A stretch of 64,000 nt of DNA. Source: Chrysemys picta bellii. Taxonomy: Eukaryota; Chordata; Testudines; Emydidae. The stretch is from contig NC_088809.1 in assembly GCF_011386835.1 (NCBI RefSeq), positions 20,737,567 to 20,801,566 of the forward strand, written 5' to 3'. Shown here in pieces: positions 42,405 through 53,814 of this stretch. Positions within the stretch are counted from its first letter, which is position 1. Every line of letters starts with the position of its first letter. Below the pieces are notes generated by a model that was given only the letters and a program-made list of their open reading frames with translations, made no database searches and was not told where the DNA came from. Both the position numbers and the translations under genes were made by a program.

Positions 42405-42718
42405 TAGGCATGAGGAAGGATGACCTTGCAGTTAAGGTTATATTGCAGGACACCACAGACTTGGGGTTCAATTTCTGCCTTTGCCACAGACCCCCTGTGT
42501 AACCCTGGGCACATCAATTAATCTCAGTGTGCTTCAGATCCTCATCTTTAAAAGGAGGTGATAATGTTTTCTTTCACTTACAGTCTAAGTAGGCAGGATA
42601 GACAAAGTGTAAGCTGTTTGGGGCAGGGGCTGTCTCTTTGTATATGTTTGTACAGCACCTAGCGCCATGGGTTTCTGATTTCTGTTGGGCCTTCTAAATG
42701 TTACTGTAATAAAAATGA
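42405..42718 (+). repeat. MIR/CORE-SINE, near full length
   Basis: Head CAGTTAAGGTTATATTGCAG, core TGTGTAACCCTGGGCACATC and tail AGCTGTTTGGGGCAGGGGCT, ending GTACAGCACCTAGCGCCATG. The best-preserved copy of this SINE family in the window. Confidence 0.75.
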
Positions 42719-42724
42719 TTGGAG

Positions 42725-43215
42725 CTGGTGAGAAAATGCAATTTCCATCCTGTGGCAAATTCTTACATGTAAAAAAAAAAAAAGTCTAAATTGGGATGAA
42801 AAGTCACAGAATGAAAATTTCAAAATATTTTGATTTGGAAACAGAAAAATGACCGTAGCAAACTATTCCATTTTGAAAATGTCAAAACATTATAATATAA
42901 TACCAACTATGAAATACGCTATATTACACACATGATATAAAATACCATATGAAACATTAAATATAAGATCTAAAATCCAATAGTAACATTAATATTTTAT
43001 CAGGCACTATAATATCAGAGTGGAAGAAAAACAAGCGGAGACAATCCAAACAAAATACTTCATTTTGATTTCCAGTTGTTTTGAACATTTCCCGTCAAAA
43101 ACGTACTCAAAATCAGTATGCTCCCACGGACCATTTCAATTTCACCAAAACAGCATTTTTCCAGTGGGAAACTGCGCCACTGAAAAATGTCCCACCAGCT
43201 CTACAAATAATGAAT
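42725..43215. repeat. AT-rich interspersed repeat
   Basis: GAAAATTTC and TTTTGATTT words throughout; starts with a 13-base A run (42769-42783). Family unnamed. Confidence 0.35.
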
Positions 43216-43715
43216 GATTAAGCAGCTAGTCAAAGAAGGGAACTGCTTTTTGTGAAAAATGCATCCCTGTTTTTCGATGAAATATTTGGAAATCTTCCCA
43301 TCAGCCCTATTAATAATAAGTAGTATAAAGATCACTGCAATCCGCCGGGTGTAGCAGCTCATTCGGATGTTGCGAATGCCTGCAGCGCAGATGAAGAGTG
43401 GATTTTGCACCAGTGCTGTGACTTGCCCGGACCCTCCTGCGGTCCAACCCCTGTTTCAGGTAGGGGAAGTCTGCACCAACAGAACACATGCCGTACCTCC
43501 AGAGAGCTTATCTCTAATGGTGTGAATCTGACGCTGCATTCATTTCAGAATAGCAGACTGCTACAGTGCTTGATGAAAAGAAACAAACCAGGCTTCCCGG
43601 GCCTGTTTGTCACTCGCGGGGAGCTTAGCCGAGCAGCGACACAATGTGTCTCATTACAGATGCAGCGTGGCGGACTCGAAGGTTCCTTCGCAGCACCGGC
43701 AGGCCCGTAATGGTT
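43216..43715. other. No feature recognised
   Basis: Short frames at 43405-43710 (plus) show no domain. Confidence 0.3.
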
Positions 43716-43719
43716 TCGT

Positions 43720-43990
43720 TTCAGCCACATAATGAAGACTGCTCATTCTCACTGATCGTACATCATATTTGCAAGGATTCCTTCGGTGTGTTTGGAGAGT
43801 CGATGGGAGTTTTGTAATTTATGACACTCTTACCGGCTTAATTATGCCGTCAACTCCATCTGTCACTTAACTGATATAAGGAACGATGGGTTGCCATTAG
43901 CCGGCTAATAGTTGCTGCAAAGTGTATTGTTTTACGCCATTAAATAGCAAGCCGTTTTTGCTCCCCGATATGCGTGCGTGCTTGGGTAAG
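43720..43990. other. Candidate conserved non-coding block
   Basis: Repeat-free with GGCTTAATTATGCCGTCAAC, TGCCATTAGCCGGCTAATAG and GTATTGTTTTACGCCATTAA. One of the more convincing enhancer-like stretches by composition. Confidence 0.32.
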
Positions 43991-44334
43991 GATGTTTCAA
44001 AGGTTGACCCCTTGACATCAGTGCTTATGCGTGAAAGTTTCCTCCAGGAAATTAAAAAAAACAAACCACCACCACCATAGCTGCCAACGCTAATTAGATT
44101 TGCTATTGAGATGATTGTTGGTGGGGCTTCGAAATTTTCACCCTCAGGCTCTTCCATGTGTGGAACTTTGAAAAACCAAGAGAAGGTCCCATGATGCAAC
44201 TATTTTCCCATGTCACGAAGGCAAAAACCAGATGGTCTTATCTACCGTAGGTGCTTATCTGGCCCTGTTTACCATCGTATTGGAACATTTCACCCTCTTT
44301 AGTGTATCTGTCTTCCCAGCACTATTGTGTGCAC

Positions 44335-44492
44335 AGCACCTGGGAAGTTCTATTGTCCCACTTTACAGAGGGGAACTACAGCACAGAGAGACAAGGGACT
44401 TGCCCAAGGTCACACAGGGAGCCTGTTGCAGAGCAAAGAATTGAACGTGAATTGCTCACACTCTAACCAGTGCACCAGCTTCCTCTGCCAAG
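44335..44492 (-). repeat. MIR-like SINE
   Basis: CCACTTTACAGAGGGGAACT, GACTTGCCCAAGGTCACACA and CTCTAACCAGTGCACCAGCT are the complement of the MIR core and head. Confidence 0.75.
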
Positions 44493-44554
44493 CCCCAGAC
44501 TGGTAGGCAGGCACCTTCCTGAATCTCCACTCACCTTTGAAAAGCACCTGACCT

Positions 44555-44705
44555 ACCACGCATTCTTTGCATTATGGGAGCATTGTGCTAGGCGCTGTGC
44601 ATACACACAGCAAGAGACAGTCCCTGCCCCGTAAAGAGCTTTACTGTCAAAATAGATAAGACAGAGATCAGGTGGGGAAACTGAGGCACCGAGGTATGTG
44701 TCCCT
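44555..44705 (-). repeat. CORE-SINE/MIR tail and core
   Basis: GTGCTAGGCGCTGTGCATAC, CAGTCCCTGCCCCGTAAAGA and GGTGGGGAAACTGAGGCACC follow the family tail in complement. Confidence 0.65.
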
Positions 44706-44709
44706 TTCC

Positions 44710-45145
44710 TAATGCAGCTCTGCTAATGCACTTCCAGTCTGAGCTTCAACACACCCAGCTGTCTCGATCCTCTCCACCCTACCAATTGAGCAGTTGGGCT
44801 TCAACCCAACTGTCCAGCACTCTCTGATATTAGTTCTTAGTCCTTCTCTGCTCTGCCAAGGCACCTTGATCCTGACATGCAGGATCCACTTGCTACTCCA
44901 GTCCCAGGGACTCCACACAGCTCAGCCAGCACACCAAACATCCACTGGTCTGTATGATACTGGAAACACTAAACAGCATTGGCCAAATCCAAGTCATCTT
45001 CTTGGTGGTCTCATCTTGACACCAGTTCTCTTATTCCCCATTCCCAGAAGGCAGCAGGCTCTTCAAAGAGGCACCAGGACTTCTGAAAGGCTCCCAGAGT
45101 TCCGTTAAATTGGTTCGACTCCTTGCTGTAACCTACATCCTAGTA
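44710..45145. other. No firm feature
   Basis: A short CAGCTCTGCTAATGCACTTC echo of the 'gcattggcagagct' repeat at 44713; otherwise unassigned. Confidence 0.25.
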
Positions 45146-45149
45146 CAAG

Positions 45150-45310
45150 AGGTGTTAATTCGCTTGCCTGCCGTTGGCCGCCGGTCAGTTTCCTGCGCAG
45201 ATAAGGAGCTATCAATCAGCTGGCTATCTGCGGTAGTCAAACTGTAATAAAAGGGGAGAGATTATTTGCTACCGTGCCATTCATAATAAATGTAACCCAA
45301 AGTGCTTTAC
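45150..45310. other. Candidate conserved non-coding block
   Basis: Repeat-free: GAGGTGTTAATTCGCTTGCC, GCGCAGATAAGGAGCTATCA and CATTCATAATAAATGTAACC. GATA-type (AGATAAG) and PBX/MEIS-like words are visible. Not tested. Confidence 0.3.
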
Positions 45311-45504
45311 AGAATTAATTAACAGCCAAAGGAGAGAGAAATTAAGAGCTAGAGGCCAGGAATAAAAGACACGTTTTGAAATGGGATGTGAAAGGATGTG
45401 TTAGAATCAGGGAGGCGCATGGGAACAGGCAGGGAGTTCCCGGGGTGTGTGTGGGGGGGTGCAATGGAGAAGACTCTTTCCCCAGTAGGTGCTAGATGAG
45501 AAAG

Positions 45505-45610
45505 GCAGCCGGTCAGATCCTCAGCTGGTATAAATCAGTATCACGCCATTGACCCCAGCTGAGCTCCGGACGAGTCACAGCTGGGGAACTGGCCCATTGA
45601 CCTCAAGTAT
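45505..45610. repeat. Old interspersed repeat ('gatcctcagctgg' type)
   Basis: GTCAGATCCTCAGCTGGTAT and CACGCCATTGACCCCAGCTG match the element at 3835-3965. Confidence 0.35.
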
Positions 45611-45639
45611 GGTGAATTATGAGTATGGTTCAATATGAC

Positions 45640-45850
45640 GAACAGAGAACTGAGATCAGGATCTCTGGGTTCTTTCCCCAGCTCTGCCCCTGACCTGCTG
45701 TGTAACCTTGGGCTGCCCCCGCATGGTGCCTCAGTTTCCCCATCTGTAACATGCACGTCCTATTCGTTGTGGGGTTGTTGAGAAGCTTCATTTATCAAGG
45801 TTAGAAAAGGCATTGGGTGAAAGGTGCTATGTAATTCCCAGCCATCCGAG
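45640..45850 (+). repeat. MIR-like SINE
   Basis: TCAGGATCTCTGGGTTCTTT, TGACCTGCTGTGTAACCTTG and GTGCCTCAGTTTCCCCATCT are classical MIR core text. Confidence 0.8.
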
Positions 45851-45889
45851 CTTGGTACTTATCTGACAGCCACACCTGGAGCCCCCAGG

Positions 45890-46078
45890 TCAAACTAGCC
45901 CGTTACTCTAGGGGCTGTACAACCACATAGGGACCGACAACCCCTGCCCCAAAGAGCTCAGACGCTAAACAGACCAGACCAACAGAGGGGCAGCGATTTG
46001 GCGATGGTCACACAGCTGGGATGAGTACCCAGATCTCCCCATTCCCCAAGTATCGGACCACGCCCTTTCTCCTAGCTA
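45890..46078 (-). repeat. MIR/CORE-SINE
   Basis: AACCCCTGCCCCAAAGAGCT, GCGATGGTCACACAGCTGGG and ATCGGACCACGCCCTTTCTC are the complement of tail, core and head. Confidence 0.65.
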
Positions 46079-46278
46079 GTGTTGTGCACAGCCAGTTTTA
46101 CGGCGCAGTAGCTCAGGTAAATGGAGGCATTGGCAGGAGGCTGGCATGACACAGCAGCGAGCCAGGGACTGAAGGCAAGGAGGAGAAACGATCGCCTCTG
46201 TTTCAGACTGGTTGCCGCTCACCAGGAGTCAGCCCGAGGCGGCGGCACCAATTAAGTCCTAAGAGCTTGTGCAGAAAG

Positions 46279-46545
46279 GTTGATTCCTCGATTCCATGCC
46301 CAGAAGGGACCGCTGTGATCCCCCAGTCTGACTTCCTGCAGAGCACGGTCCAGGGAAGGTCCACAAAATAACTCTAGAGTCGATCGTTCAGAAACACGTC
46401 GACGACCCTGAGCGAGTTGTTCCAGTGGTGAATTACTCTCACTGCTGAAAACTGACGCCTCGTTTCTGGTCTGAATTTGTCTCGCTTCAACTTCCAGCCT
46501 TTAGATCGGGCTATACCATTCTCTGCTAGAGAAGAGCCCATTTTT
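46279..46545 (-). mobile_element. CR1 LINE 3' fragment
   Basis: GCCCAGAAGGGACCGCTGTG at the 3' end, then the complement of the ORF2 C-terminus (GTGAATTACTCTCACTGCTG, GTCTGAATTTGTCTCGCTTC). The subfamily differs from the 10.9-kb copy. Confidence 0.75.
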
Positions 46546-46650
46546 AGAGAGACACGGTGGGTGAGGTAATTATCACTGTAATTACCTTACCCACCTTGTC
46601 TCTCTAATATCCCGGGACTGACATGGCGACAACTACACGAGCCCATTATG
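46546..46650 (+). mobile_element. Penelope-like 3' end with inverted partner arm
   Basis: AGAGAGACACGGTGGGTGAG.. (46546-46571) and the right arm 46580-46605 are inverted copies matching at 24 of 26 bases across an 8-nt loop. The right arm continues as AATATCCCGGGACTGACATG, a 3' end I recognise from turtle Penelope-like families. A head-to-head inverted 5' piece is a known feature of such insertions. Confidence 0.6.
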
Positions 46651-46854
46651 AAATCTTTGTTCCCCGTATAGGGCTTAATCATGGGTGAAATTCACCTGAC
46701 GGTCTGGGTCTTGGTCTGGCCTCGTGCCCAGGGGTGACCTTCACCCCAGGTGTCTGCTTGATTTCCCAACAGCCACCGAGCCTGGTCCCGTGGAGGGGCA
46801 GAGAATGCTGCCACGTGAGACAGACGCCGACGGGGAGCCAAGAAGATAGGCACT

Positions 46855-47015
46855 GATACTTTACACTCATTCCCATTTGTTAAATTGACGCGCAATAAAG
46901 CAAAATGCCAATTTTCTTTTGAAATGTCTTTTATGGCAGATGTGATACGGCCTGACAGATTGATAGCCCTGGAGACTGACAGCCTCCATTTGTTCTCCTG
47001 TAGCACGGGAGGCAG
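46855..47015. other. Candidate conserved non-coding block
   Basis: Repeat-free: TTGACGCGCAATAAAGCAAA, TGTCTTTTATGGCAGATGTG and CTGACAGATTGATAGCCCTG (a TGACAGATTGAT MEIS/PBX-like composite). The strongest enhancer-like candidate by motif content. Confidence 0.35.
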
Positions 47016-47017
47016 CC

Positions 47018-48555
47018 GTGAAGGCGTCCCCAGGCTGTCGCAGCCCTGATCTGGAAGGACCACCCTTGGGATCATCTCCCTGTTCAGTCAAACTCCTCAC
47101 TCTTTCCGCTGAGATGGAGCTGCTGGCTTTTGGTAGGTGGGCATCTGCTTGCTGTTGGACTGAGGTCACCAACCAGCCATCAGAAGTTTCTATTCTAGAG
47201 TTATATTTCAACTCCAACCACCGTGATGGCAAAGACAGCTCTCACAAACAAGGCCTGAGATTCTTAAGTGCTCAGCTCACGTTTAACCACCAAGATAAAC
47301 AACTGGGTTTTCCAAAGATCCCAGGTCGTTGGCTACGTGGCTGTGGAAAATCTGGCCCAAGTGCCACACTGGGAGCTTTGCGTGCCTGAAAATGTGGCCC
47401 TTCTTTGGATGCCTAAATGGGCATTGAGCTCTGTGGGGAATCTAGCCCCAATTATGGGCACTGAGCCCTGGGGAACGTGGCCTGGAGCACTTCCCAGCAG
47501 GGCAGAACTTTGAGTCACTAACTGAGTTGGTTCCAAACCAGTCACCTCGAAGTGCCAGGCACCATCCGGGACCAATAGGTCAAGCCAGCCGGTCCCCCGA
47601 GAAATGATATTGCAAAATGAAAATAGCGTCTTCAGAAGCCACATGTGCATAAGGGACATGTTGCAGGAGAGCCCAAGGCAACCTCTGCAGAAGACCCTTG
47701 GGGAAACCACAACCTCCGCAGAGCACCGTAAAGTCTTTTGGAGACTGTGCTGGAAACCTGAAGAGGTCGCACATTCAATGCCCAATGACAGCTTTCTGTC
47801 TGCCCCCCGTTATCCTCAGCCACCCTGTCGGCCAACTCCGAAATGTGCTGAAGACTCTAGTTTCCCCTAGAAGAGTCCCACCACTCTGTATCCTCACCGG
47901 TCCTCCACAGATGGGCTGGAGACCGCCTTTGGCACAGCAGATTTAACCTGGCCACCTTCATCCATACGCCCTGCAATACATTTCCTTTAGCAGCTGATCC
48001 TATATCCCTGACTCTCCGCTAGGACCTCTGCTGGGCTCCAAGGGGTCACGGAGCATGATGCACAGGTGAACTGGTGCACGTGGCAGGGATCTCCGGGGTA
48101 TATTTGGAGAGTAGCTGGGGATCCGGTGGGGTGGGCTCACACCCACGTGCGGCGTCTGGGTAAAGAGGAGAAGGGAGTCTTCAGCTGTGTAAAGCAGATG
48201 GGCAGATGCGTCTCTCCGGCTGCTGACGGCAGCGCACAGGTCTATCTGGTGGCTAGCTGCGTTGGAAGGGTCAATAAGCTGTGGTCACAGCTGTGGTCAC
48301 TACTGAAGCCCTAAATGAGAATTTCCTCATACTTTGTGTTTCTAAATTCTGAGCTCTTCCATCCGGTTAAAATAGTTTCTAGTCTGTCGAGCTGTGCATT
48401 CCCGAAGAGGTTGGCCGTGGGTATAGCTCCCTGGATCTCATTTCTTGTCGTCGGGGTACCCGGAAAAATCTCAGGAATCTCCATTTCAACAGATCTGGAA
48501 CCCAGAGCCTTAAGGCCTGTTTCAGAACTTCTGCTGTGAGAGCAGCAGACAGAGA
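47018..48555. other. Unassigned sequence
   Basis: Overlapping open frames on both strands (for example 47333-47785 minus) show no domain. No repeats are recognised. Confidence 0.3.
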
Positions 48556-48559
48556 GGAA

Positions 48560-48835
48560 GGCTGGCCATGTGATTAAGGAACCGGGCCCTGACTCAGGAA
48601 AGCTCGCTTCGAGTCCTACCTTTGGTCAGAAATGCCTTGGGCTGGTTGTTTAATCTCTTCATGCCTCAGTTTCCCACCCCTACACTGGGGATAACAATCC
48701 ATCCTTTGTTTCATTTATTCAGATTGTAAATTCTTCAATGGCGTGCTTTGTGTCTGTACAGCGCCTAGCGCCACTGGGCTCTGGCCTTAGTGTGCGCCCT
48801 CTGGATGCTACAGAGATAATAAATAACAATCGTAA
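48560..48835 (+). repeat. MIR/CORE-SINE, near full length
   Basis: GGCCATGTGATTAAGGAACC, GGGCTGGTTGTTTAATCTCT, CATGCCTCAGTTTCCCACCC and tail GTACAGCGCCTAGCGCCACT. Confidence 0.7.
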
Positions 48836-48839
48836 AGCT

Positions 48840-49375
48840 GCAGCGGGGAAGCAGTGCAATGCCTTTCCCTTGGGGGACCAAGCAGTGGGAGGTACAGCAA
48901 ATCTTAAAGCAGAAGGAAGGTGCAAAATATGCCTGGCAATAAACGTCGTCACTTTTGCCAGGTAACTTGTCACCGCTCTGTTCCTCCCCGCTGGCATGGA
49001 ACCAAGTGGAAAGCCCCCCCCCACACACACACACTCCCAAAGTTGTTGTGATGCCCTCACACCAAACTGTGACCTCCCAAGGGAGCACAACCCCATCCTC
49101 TAATTAAACAGAGGTTGGGACCACACAAACAGCAGCAGGGTGATTTCATCCTCACACTGCCCCCCTGCCTACGCTGGTGCTTAGGGATTATTCGGTACTT
49201 GAAAGAACTCTGCTTTATTCTGTGTCTGGTTCCAGCGGGCTGTTCATGACAACCAGACCCTCAGGGTGAGAGGCTCTGCCTTTAAACACCCAGTCCCCCA
49301 TACCACACCTATGTGTCTCACCCTGACCTGAAGGGGTAACCAATCAGTTAATTTATCGTTAATTATTAATTAATT
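48840..49375. other. No firm feature
   Basis: Short CA run at 49021-49032 and a TTAATTATTAATTAATTAAT tract at 49359-49378 that abuts the SINE tail. Confidence 0.35.
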
Positions 49376-49378
49376 AAT

Positions 49379-49563
49379 GGAGATATCCCATCTCCTAGAA
49401 CTGGAAGGGACCTTGAAAGGTCATCAAGTCCAGCCCCCTGCCTTCACTAGCAGGACCAAGTACTGATTTTTGCCCCAAATCCTTCAGTGGCCCCCTCAAG
49501 GATTGAATTCACAACCCTGGGTTTAGCAGGCCAATGCTCAAACCACTGAGCTATCCCTCCCCC
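49379..49563 (-). mobile_element. tRNA-derived SINE (tortoise Cry I type)
   Basis: Minus strand: GGGGAGGGATAGCTCAGTGG (A box), TGTGAATTCAATCCTTGAGG (B box), then the body and the CR1-like tail complementary to AGAACTGGAAGGGACCTTG. The tail belongs to the 'ctggaagggacc' subtype, unlike the SINE at 9639. Confidence 0.85.
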
Positions 49564-49565
49564 AT

Positions 49566-50400
49566 TGCGTTATGGTCAGTCCATATGCTAGTTCATAGAT
49601 AATCAATGTATGCTAAAGAGATTGAAGTCACTAGGCCATAGGCTTAAGAACGCCTGACATGAGTGGGTGATCTAGGCATAACCCTATGCCCGTAAAGTTG
49701 CAAGATTATTGCAAAAGACGTGCCAATAGGGAATGTTACCAAAAAATCTAGATTGCAATAAACTGCAAGGTATTGGCCAAGATCACGAGACACCTGATTG
49801 TCACATCATGGAATGTCCTGTCCTGACCGCAGGGTACATGTTGTGCGTAGATACGAACGAGAATAAGAGGAGCTAAGAACAAGTTATGAAAAATGGGGCA
49901 CCCCAATATTTGTGGGGTGTGGAAGTACAGATAAGGAAAAAAGGATTGAAACCTTCATGCATATGCATAGGGTGTTAGGTGTGGTCAGAACAAGAAGATA
50001 AAAGAGGTTCTCTGGCTGGGTAAAAGTGGGACGATCCCAGGAACGACCCCAAGGGATAATAGCAGGAACCATCTCTCTATCAATGTTCATCTACTGAGAG
50101 GTCCATCAGACCCTAGACTATCTTTGAGGATGTGAGTGTGACTTGCATGGGTTTTTGTAGGATCTCTATGTGCATGGGTAATTGTAACTTTACTTATTGC
50201 TTTAATTAAAACTTGTCGTACAGGTAAGACTTTGCACTTGTGATTGTGTCTGTGGTCACTATCCTTGGACTTCGAGTGCTGCTAGAGTCTCCAAATTTGA
50301 GAAAAGCACCAAAGGAGATTTTCACTCTGTCAAGTTTGAAACTGTAGCAACAGGAGCTGAACCCCTGGTAGTTAAATACGAAATTACTAAATACAATTTC
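49566..50400 (+). mobile_element. LTR-like sequence (low confidence)
   Basis: About 800 bp of non-coding, moderately AT-rich sequence. It has a GATAAAAG TATA-like box (49997), a GCTTTAATTAAAACTTG possible polyadenylation region near 50200 and a following TGTCTGTGGTCACT stretch. No termini or target duplication identified. Confidence 0.25.
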
Positions 50401-50404
50401 AATT

Positions 50405-52350
50405 TGAAAAAAAGGCTACAAAGGGCACTGTCTCTATGGCCTAGCCAGTCCTTACCCACCCTTGCTCTGTATCCATGAATGTGCCGGTTGGTAACTACCA
50501 AGGTAGCAGCAATTTTCAGAGTGGGATTTTTATCCAGAGTGCCTATCTATGGAGCCAGTGGTGAAACAAATATTCACAAACCGAAAAGCTGAAAAGCAGT
50601 TTGACTGACAAACTCTGCCCCCACGGAGTGAATGGGGAGTAAGATTTTGCCTTGGGGTCCTAATTCGGGACAGGAACATTTTTCAGACTCTTGAAAATGT
50701 TCCCAGGACAGGAAAAACATTTCCGGCCCAGCACTGAGGCCTAGATTCTCAAAGGTACTTACGTGCCTAATTCCCATAAGTTCAGTGCCTAACCACCTGT
50801 GTGAATCTGGGCCTGAGTGCTTTGAAGACTCCAAGTGTCCAACCTGTGGCTCCATATGAACTGGGTAAAGCCAGAGCATCTGTGGTACCCAAGCGCTGTC
50901 TTCTCCCACCACCTTCTAAACCTTTCAACGCTTTTCCGCAATCATCTCCCTTTGAACGGAGGAGATATATTTTTTAAAACAATTTCTGTGCAAGCCTTTC
51001 CTGAACGGTTAGAAAGAACCCTGTGTATTCTACTGACTCAGCGCTTCTGCTCCTATCAGAGGAATCCACCATTAGACGGCGGAGGGGGGGAGTGGGCGTT
51101 TCGTTTCTGCTGACAGGCTGAATATTAACATAACAAAGGCAGTATTTTTCAGAACTGGGTGAATATGCTGAGAGGTGCAAAAATGGCTAAAGCAGACAAC
51201 AAATAAGTGGACTTCCTTTCTCTCTTTCTTTCTTTTCTCAGCATCGTGCCACCTCAAATACATTCCGGCTGCCAATCGTGTCTGAAATAATCTGCGTAAA
51301 AAGTTCTCCCAAACTGCGGTGATTTCTTTCTCAAGAGCGCGGCGGGTGTAAGCGGAGAGATGCTGCTCCTCTGAGTGAGGCCCAGAGAGCCAGCAACAGG
51401 GAAGAAACCTCTTGCATGGGGTAACCCGCCCCTGCTCCCACACGAGACAGAACCAATGCTAGAGAGCACATGGCATCCCCAAGGACACGCCAAGGTGAAG
51501 GACCAGAGAGACACCCTCCAGACCTTGAGAGGCAATGTCAGCTTCTCAGTAAAGTCAAGCCAGCCAGCCCTGAAGAGATGAGGAGGATGGCAGCGGAGCC
51601 TTCACCAACGTTCCTTCCTCTGCCCTCGAACGGTGGGACTTCAGGAGGACGCTTGTTGGTGCCTGGCCAGGCCTTGCATGCATGTAGAGTGTTGGGCAAA
51701 CAAGCACAAAGTACAATGTGCCTAGCGGGCAGGGAAGCCCGCTCCTGCATTCATGACAATGGTGCTCAGTGGCTACTACGTAGGTCCTGCCCAGGAGCAG
51801 TTTAAGGCTTTCAAAGTCAGGACACCCAGCAACCCCAGCTGTCATGGTCTGAGAACATCCCCTCCCTGAGCCTGACGGACCAGATGTTCCTGATACAGCC
51901 GAAGAGGATGTTACACCAGAGACTCCGTCTCCGGTTTTTACTGCGAGCACAGTGCATGCTGGGATATGACGGGAGGCTACCCATGATAAAGCTCGTGAGG
52001 TTATGTGCCTCCCTGCTGACTCTCAGTGCCATGGGCTGCCCTGGTGACACGGCACAGCCACCCTGTGAAGGACTCTACCAGCTGGTTAAGTCTGCCACCA
52101 GGCAGCTAACACAGCTGCTGCACAGAAGGAGTTAAGGACGTTGCAGTCGGTTGGCACACCTTAAACGTATCTGACTTGACCTCTGCTGGGCCTCCCACCT
52201 GCAGTGGGAATGTCCAGTACAGGGGCCCTTCCACCCTTACCAGCCCTGCCTTTTCTTCTCGATTCAGTATGATATTTTGCACCACAGTGTACCAAGCAAT
52301 TTTTAACCCACAGACAATTACAAGGGCAAGAGGCCAGATTTTGCTCTCAG
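50405..52350. other. Mostly unassigned sequence
   Basis: A short AT-rich repeat echo at 50640-50735. Frames at 51072-51443 and 51555-51950 (minus) have no recognised domain. TTTCTCTCTTTCTTTCTTTT at 51219-51238 is simple sequence. Confidence 0.3.
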
Positions 52351-52354
52351 GTAG

Positions 52355-52530
52355 GGAGGAAGGATGGTTTGCTGCGAATGTGCTGGATTCAAGTCCTGGC
52401 TGCCTGTGGGAGCTGGGCTGAGACCACGAATCCTTCTGTGCCTTAGTTTCCCTGTCGGTAACATGGGAGGGAAAACGATACATTCAGAAATTCACAGCGG
52501 GGCTGTGAAGATGAATGATTTTTATGGCGA
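52355..52530 (+). repeat. MIR-like SINE
   Basis: GCTGGATTCAAGTCCTGGCT, TCTGTGCCTTAGTTTCCCTG and GGGGCTGTGAAGATGAATGA follow the MIR head, core and 3' part. Confidence 0.65.
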
Positions 52531-52839
52531 TGGGGCCATATAAGAGAGAGAGTTACACAGCGGTAGCTCAGTGCTGATTCACCAGTTCTCTCCAGTCCTT
52601 TACCTGCTATCTGGTCCTCCCACTCCTCCTAGCTGCTCAACCAGACATGCCCCCTGCCCAGTGTACTTCAAAGTGACATCGACCAGATGTGGTAAGTTTC
52701 ACTTTGCTGCTCCATTCCCCTTGAGCTGAAGGAACAACAGAGCAAACTAGCCTCTGCTGGTCAATTTCACCTTGAAGCCTGCCAAGCTGCAGATACAGAA
52801 TAGGACACTGCTGGAGCAAGGAGATGGGAGATGGACAGA

Positions 52840-52962
52840 TAGGGTGACCAGACAGCAAGTGTGAAAAATCGGGATGGGGGTGGGGGGTAATAGGAGCCTA
52901 TATAAGAAAAAGACCCCAAAATCGGGACTGTCACTATAAAATTGGGACATCTGGTCACCCTA
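52840..52962. mobile_element. hAT-type MITE with perfect 8-bp target duplication
   Basis: 123 bp with termini TAGGGTGACCAGAC and GTCTGGTCACCCTA-like (the right end reads CTGGTCACCCTA). Both sides carry TGGACAGA exactly (52832-52839 and 52963-52970). I recall this MITE as common in turtles. Confidence 0.92.
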
Positions 52963-52989
52963 TGGACAGACGAGAGTGGGAATTAAGTG

Positions 52990-53030
52990 GGAAGAGGAAA
53001 AAGAAAGAAAGAAAAAGAAAAAGATGGGAA
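52990..53030. repeat. (GAAA)n-like simple repeat
   Basis: AAAGAAAGAAAGAAAAAG run. Confidence 0.8.
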
Positions 53031-53034
53031 GTGG

Positions 53035-53598
53035 AAGGGGAGAAGACAGTTTGTGGAATGGGACAGACAAAAGGAAAGGGAACAGCTCAGCACGGGCCTA
53101 GGGATGAGATGGGTCAGGAGGAAAAGGCAACAGAAAGAAACGGAGCCCGACTGCCTTAGACTGTTGTGCAGTGATGGCCACTATGCAAAGAGTTCATGGT
53201 CCAATTAGAGTCTACGTGGCCCCAAGCAGGCCTTATAAATCCTGTGTAGCCTGATCGCAGGCAGCTGTGATGTGGGCAACGGCAGGCAAGGCGCTAGATG
53301 GAGGAAGTTAAGTCCAGAGAAGACACATGCAGGGCAAGAGGTCTTGGAGGGGAATGGAAGGAGTAAAATTTGCTCTGTTTTTACTAGGACCAAGCAGTCC
53401 TATGGCATGAGCATTCAGTGTAATGAACAGCGTTTGGGGTAAGGAGAAAAGTCAGCTGAGTATAGATCCTTCCAAAGCGGTGCCTTTGCTAAAAGCAAAT
53501 GCTCACATTGCTTGTTCAGTGGTTCATAATAAACTCTTTCAGACACTAAGTTGTTTGGGGCGGGGGGGAGAAAAAAAATCCACTCTGAGAAATATGAA
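53035..53598. other. No feature recognised
   Basis: Purine-rich at the start, otherwise nothing identified. Confidence 0.3.
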
Positions 53599-53599
53599 C

Positions 53600-53795
53600 A
53601 CGTCGCGACTGTCATAACTAGACCAAGCAGAAAATTTTCCGTTGGCTTTTTGTCAAAGGGAAATTGTTTTTGCTTTTCAGCTCCCTCCCCCCCCAAAAAA
53701 TCAATAAAAATGATTTTTCTTTTCCTTTTTGTTGACATTTTTCACAGGGAAAAAAGAAATGTCCTGACTCTCTCTAGTCAGGGGCTTGCAGAACT
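53600..53795. repeat. AT-rich interspersed repeat
   Basis: GAAAATTTTCCGTTGGCTTT and TTGTTGACATTTTTCACAGG, same texture as 10655-10815. Confidence 0.35.
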
Positions 53796-53814
53796 GACAC
53801 ATCTTAAAATAGGT

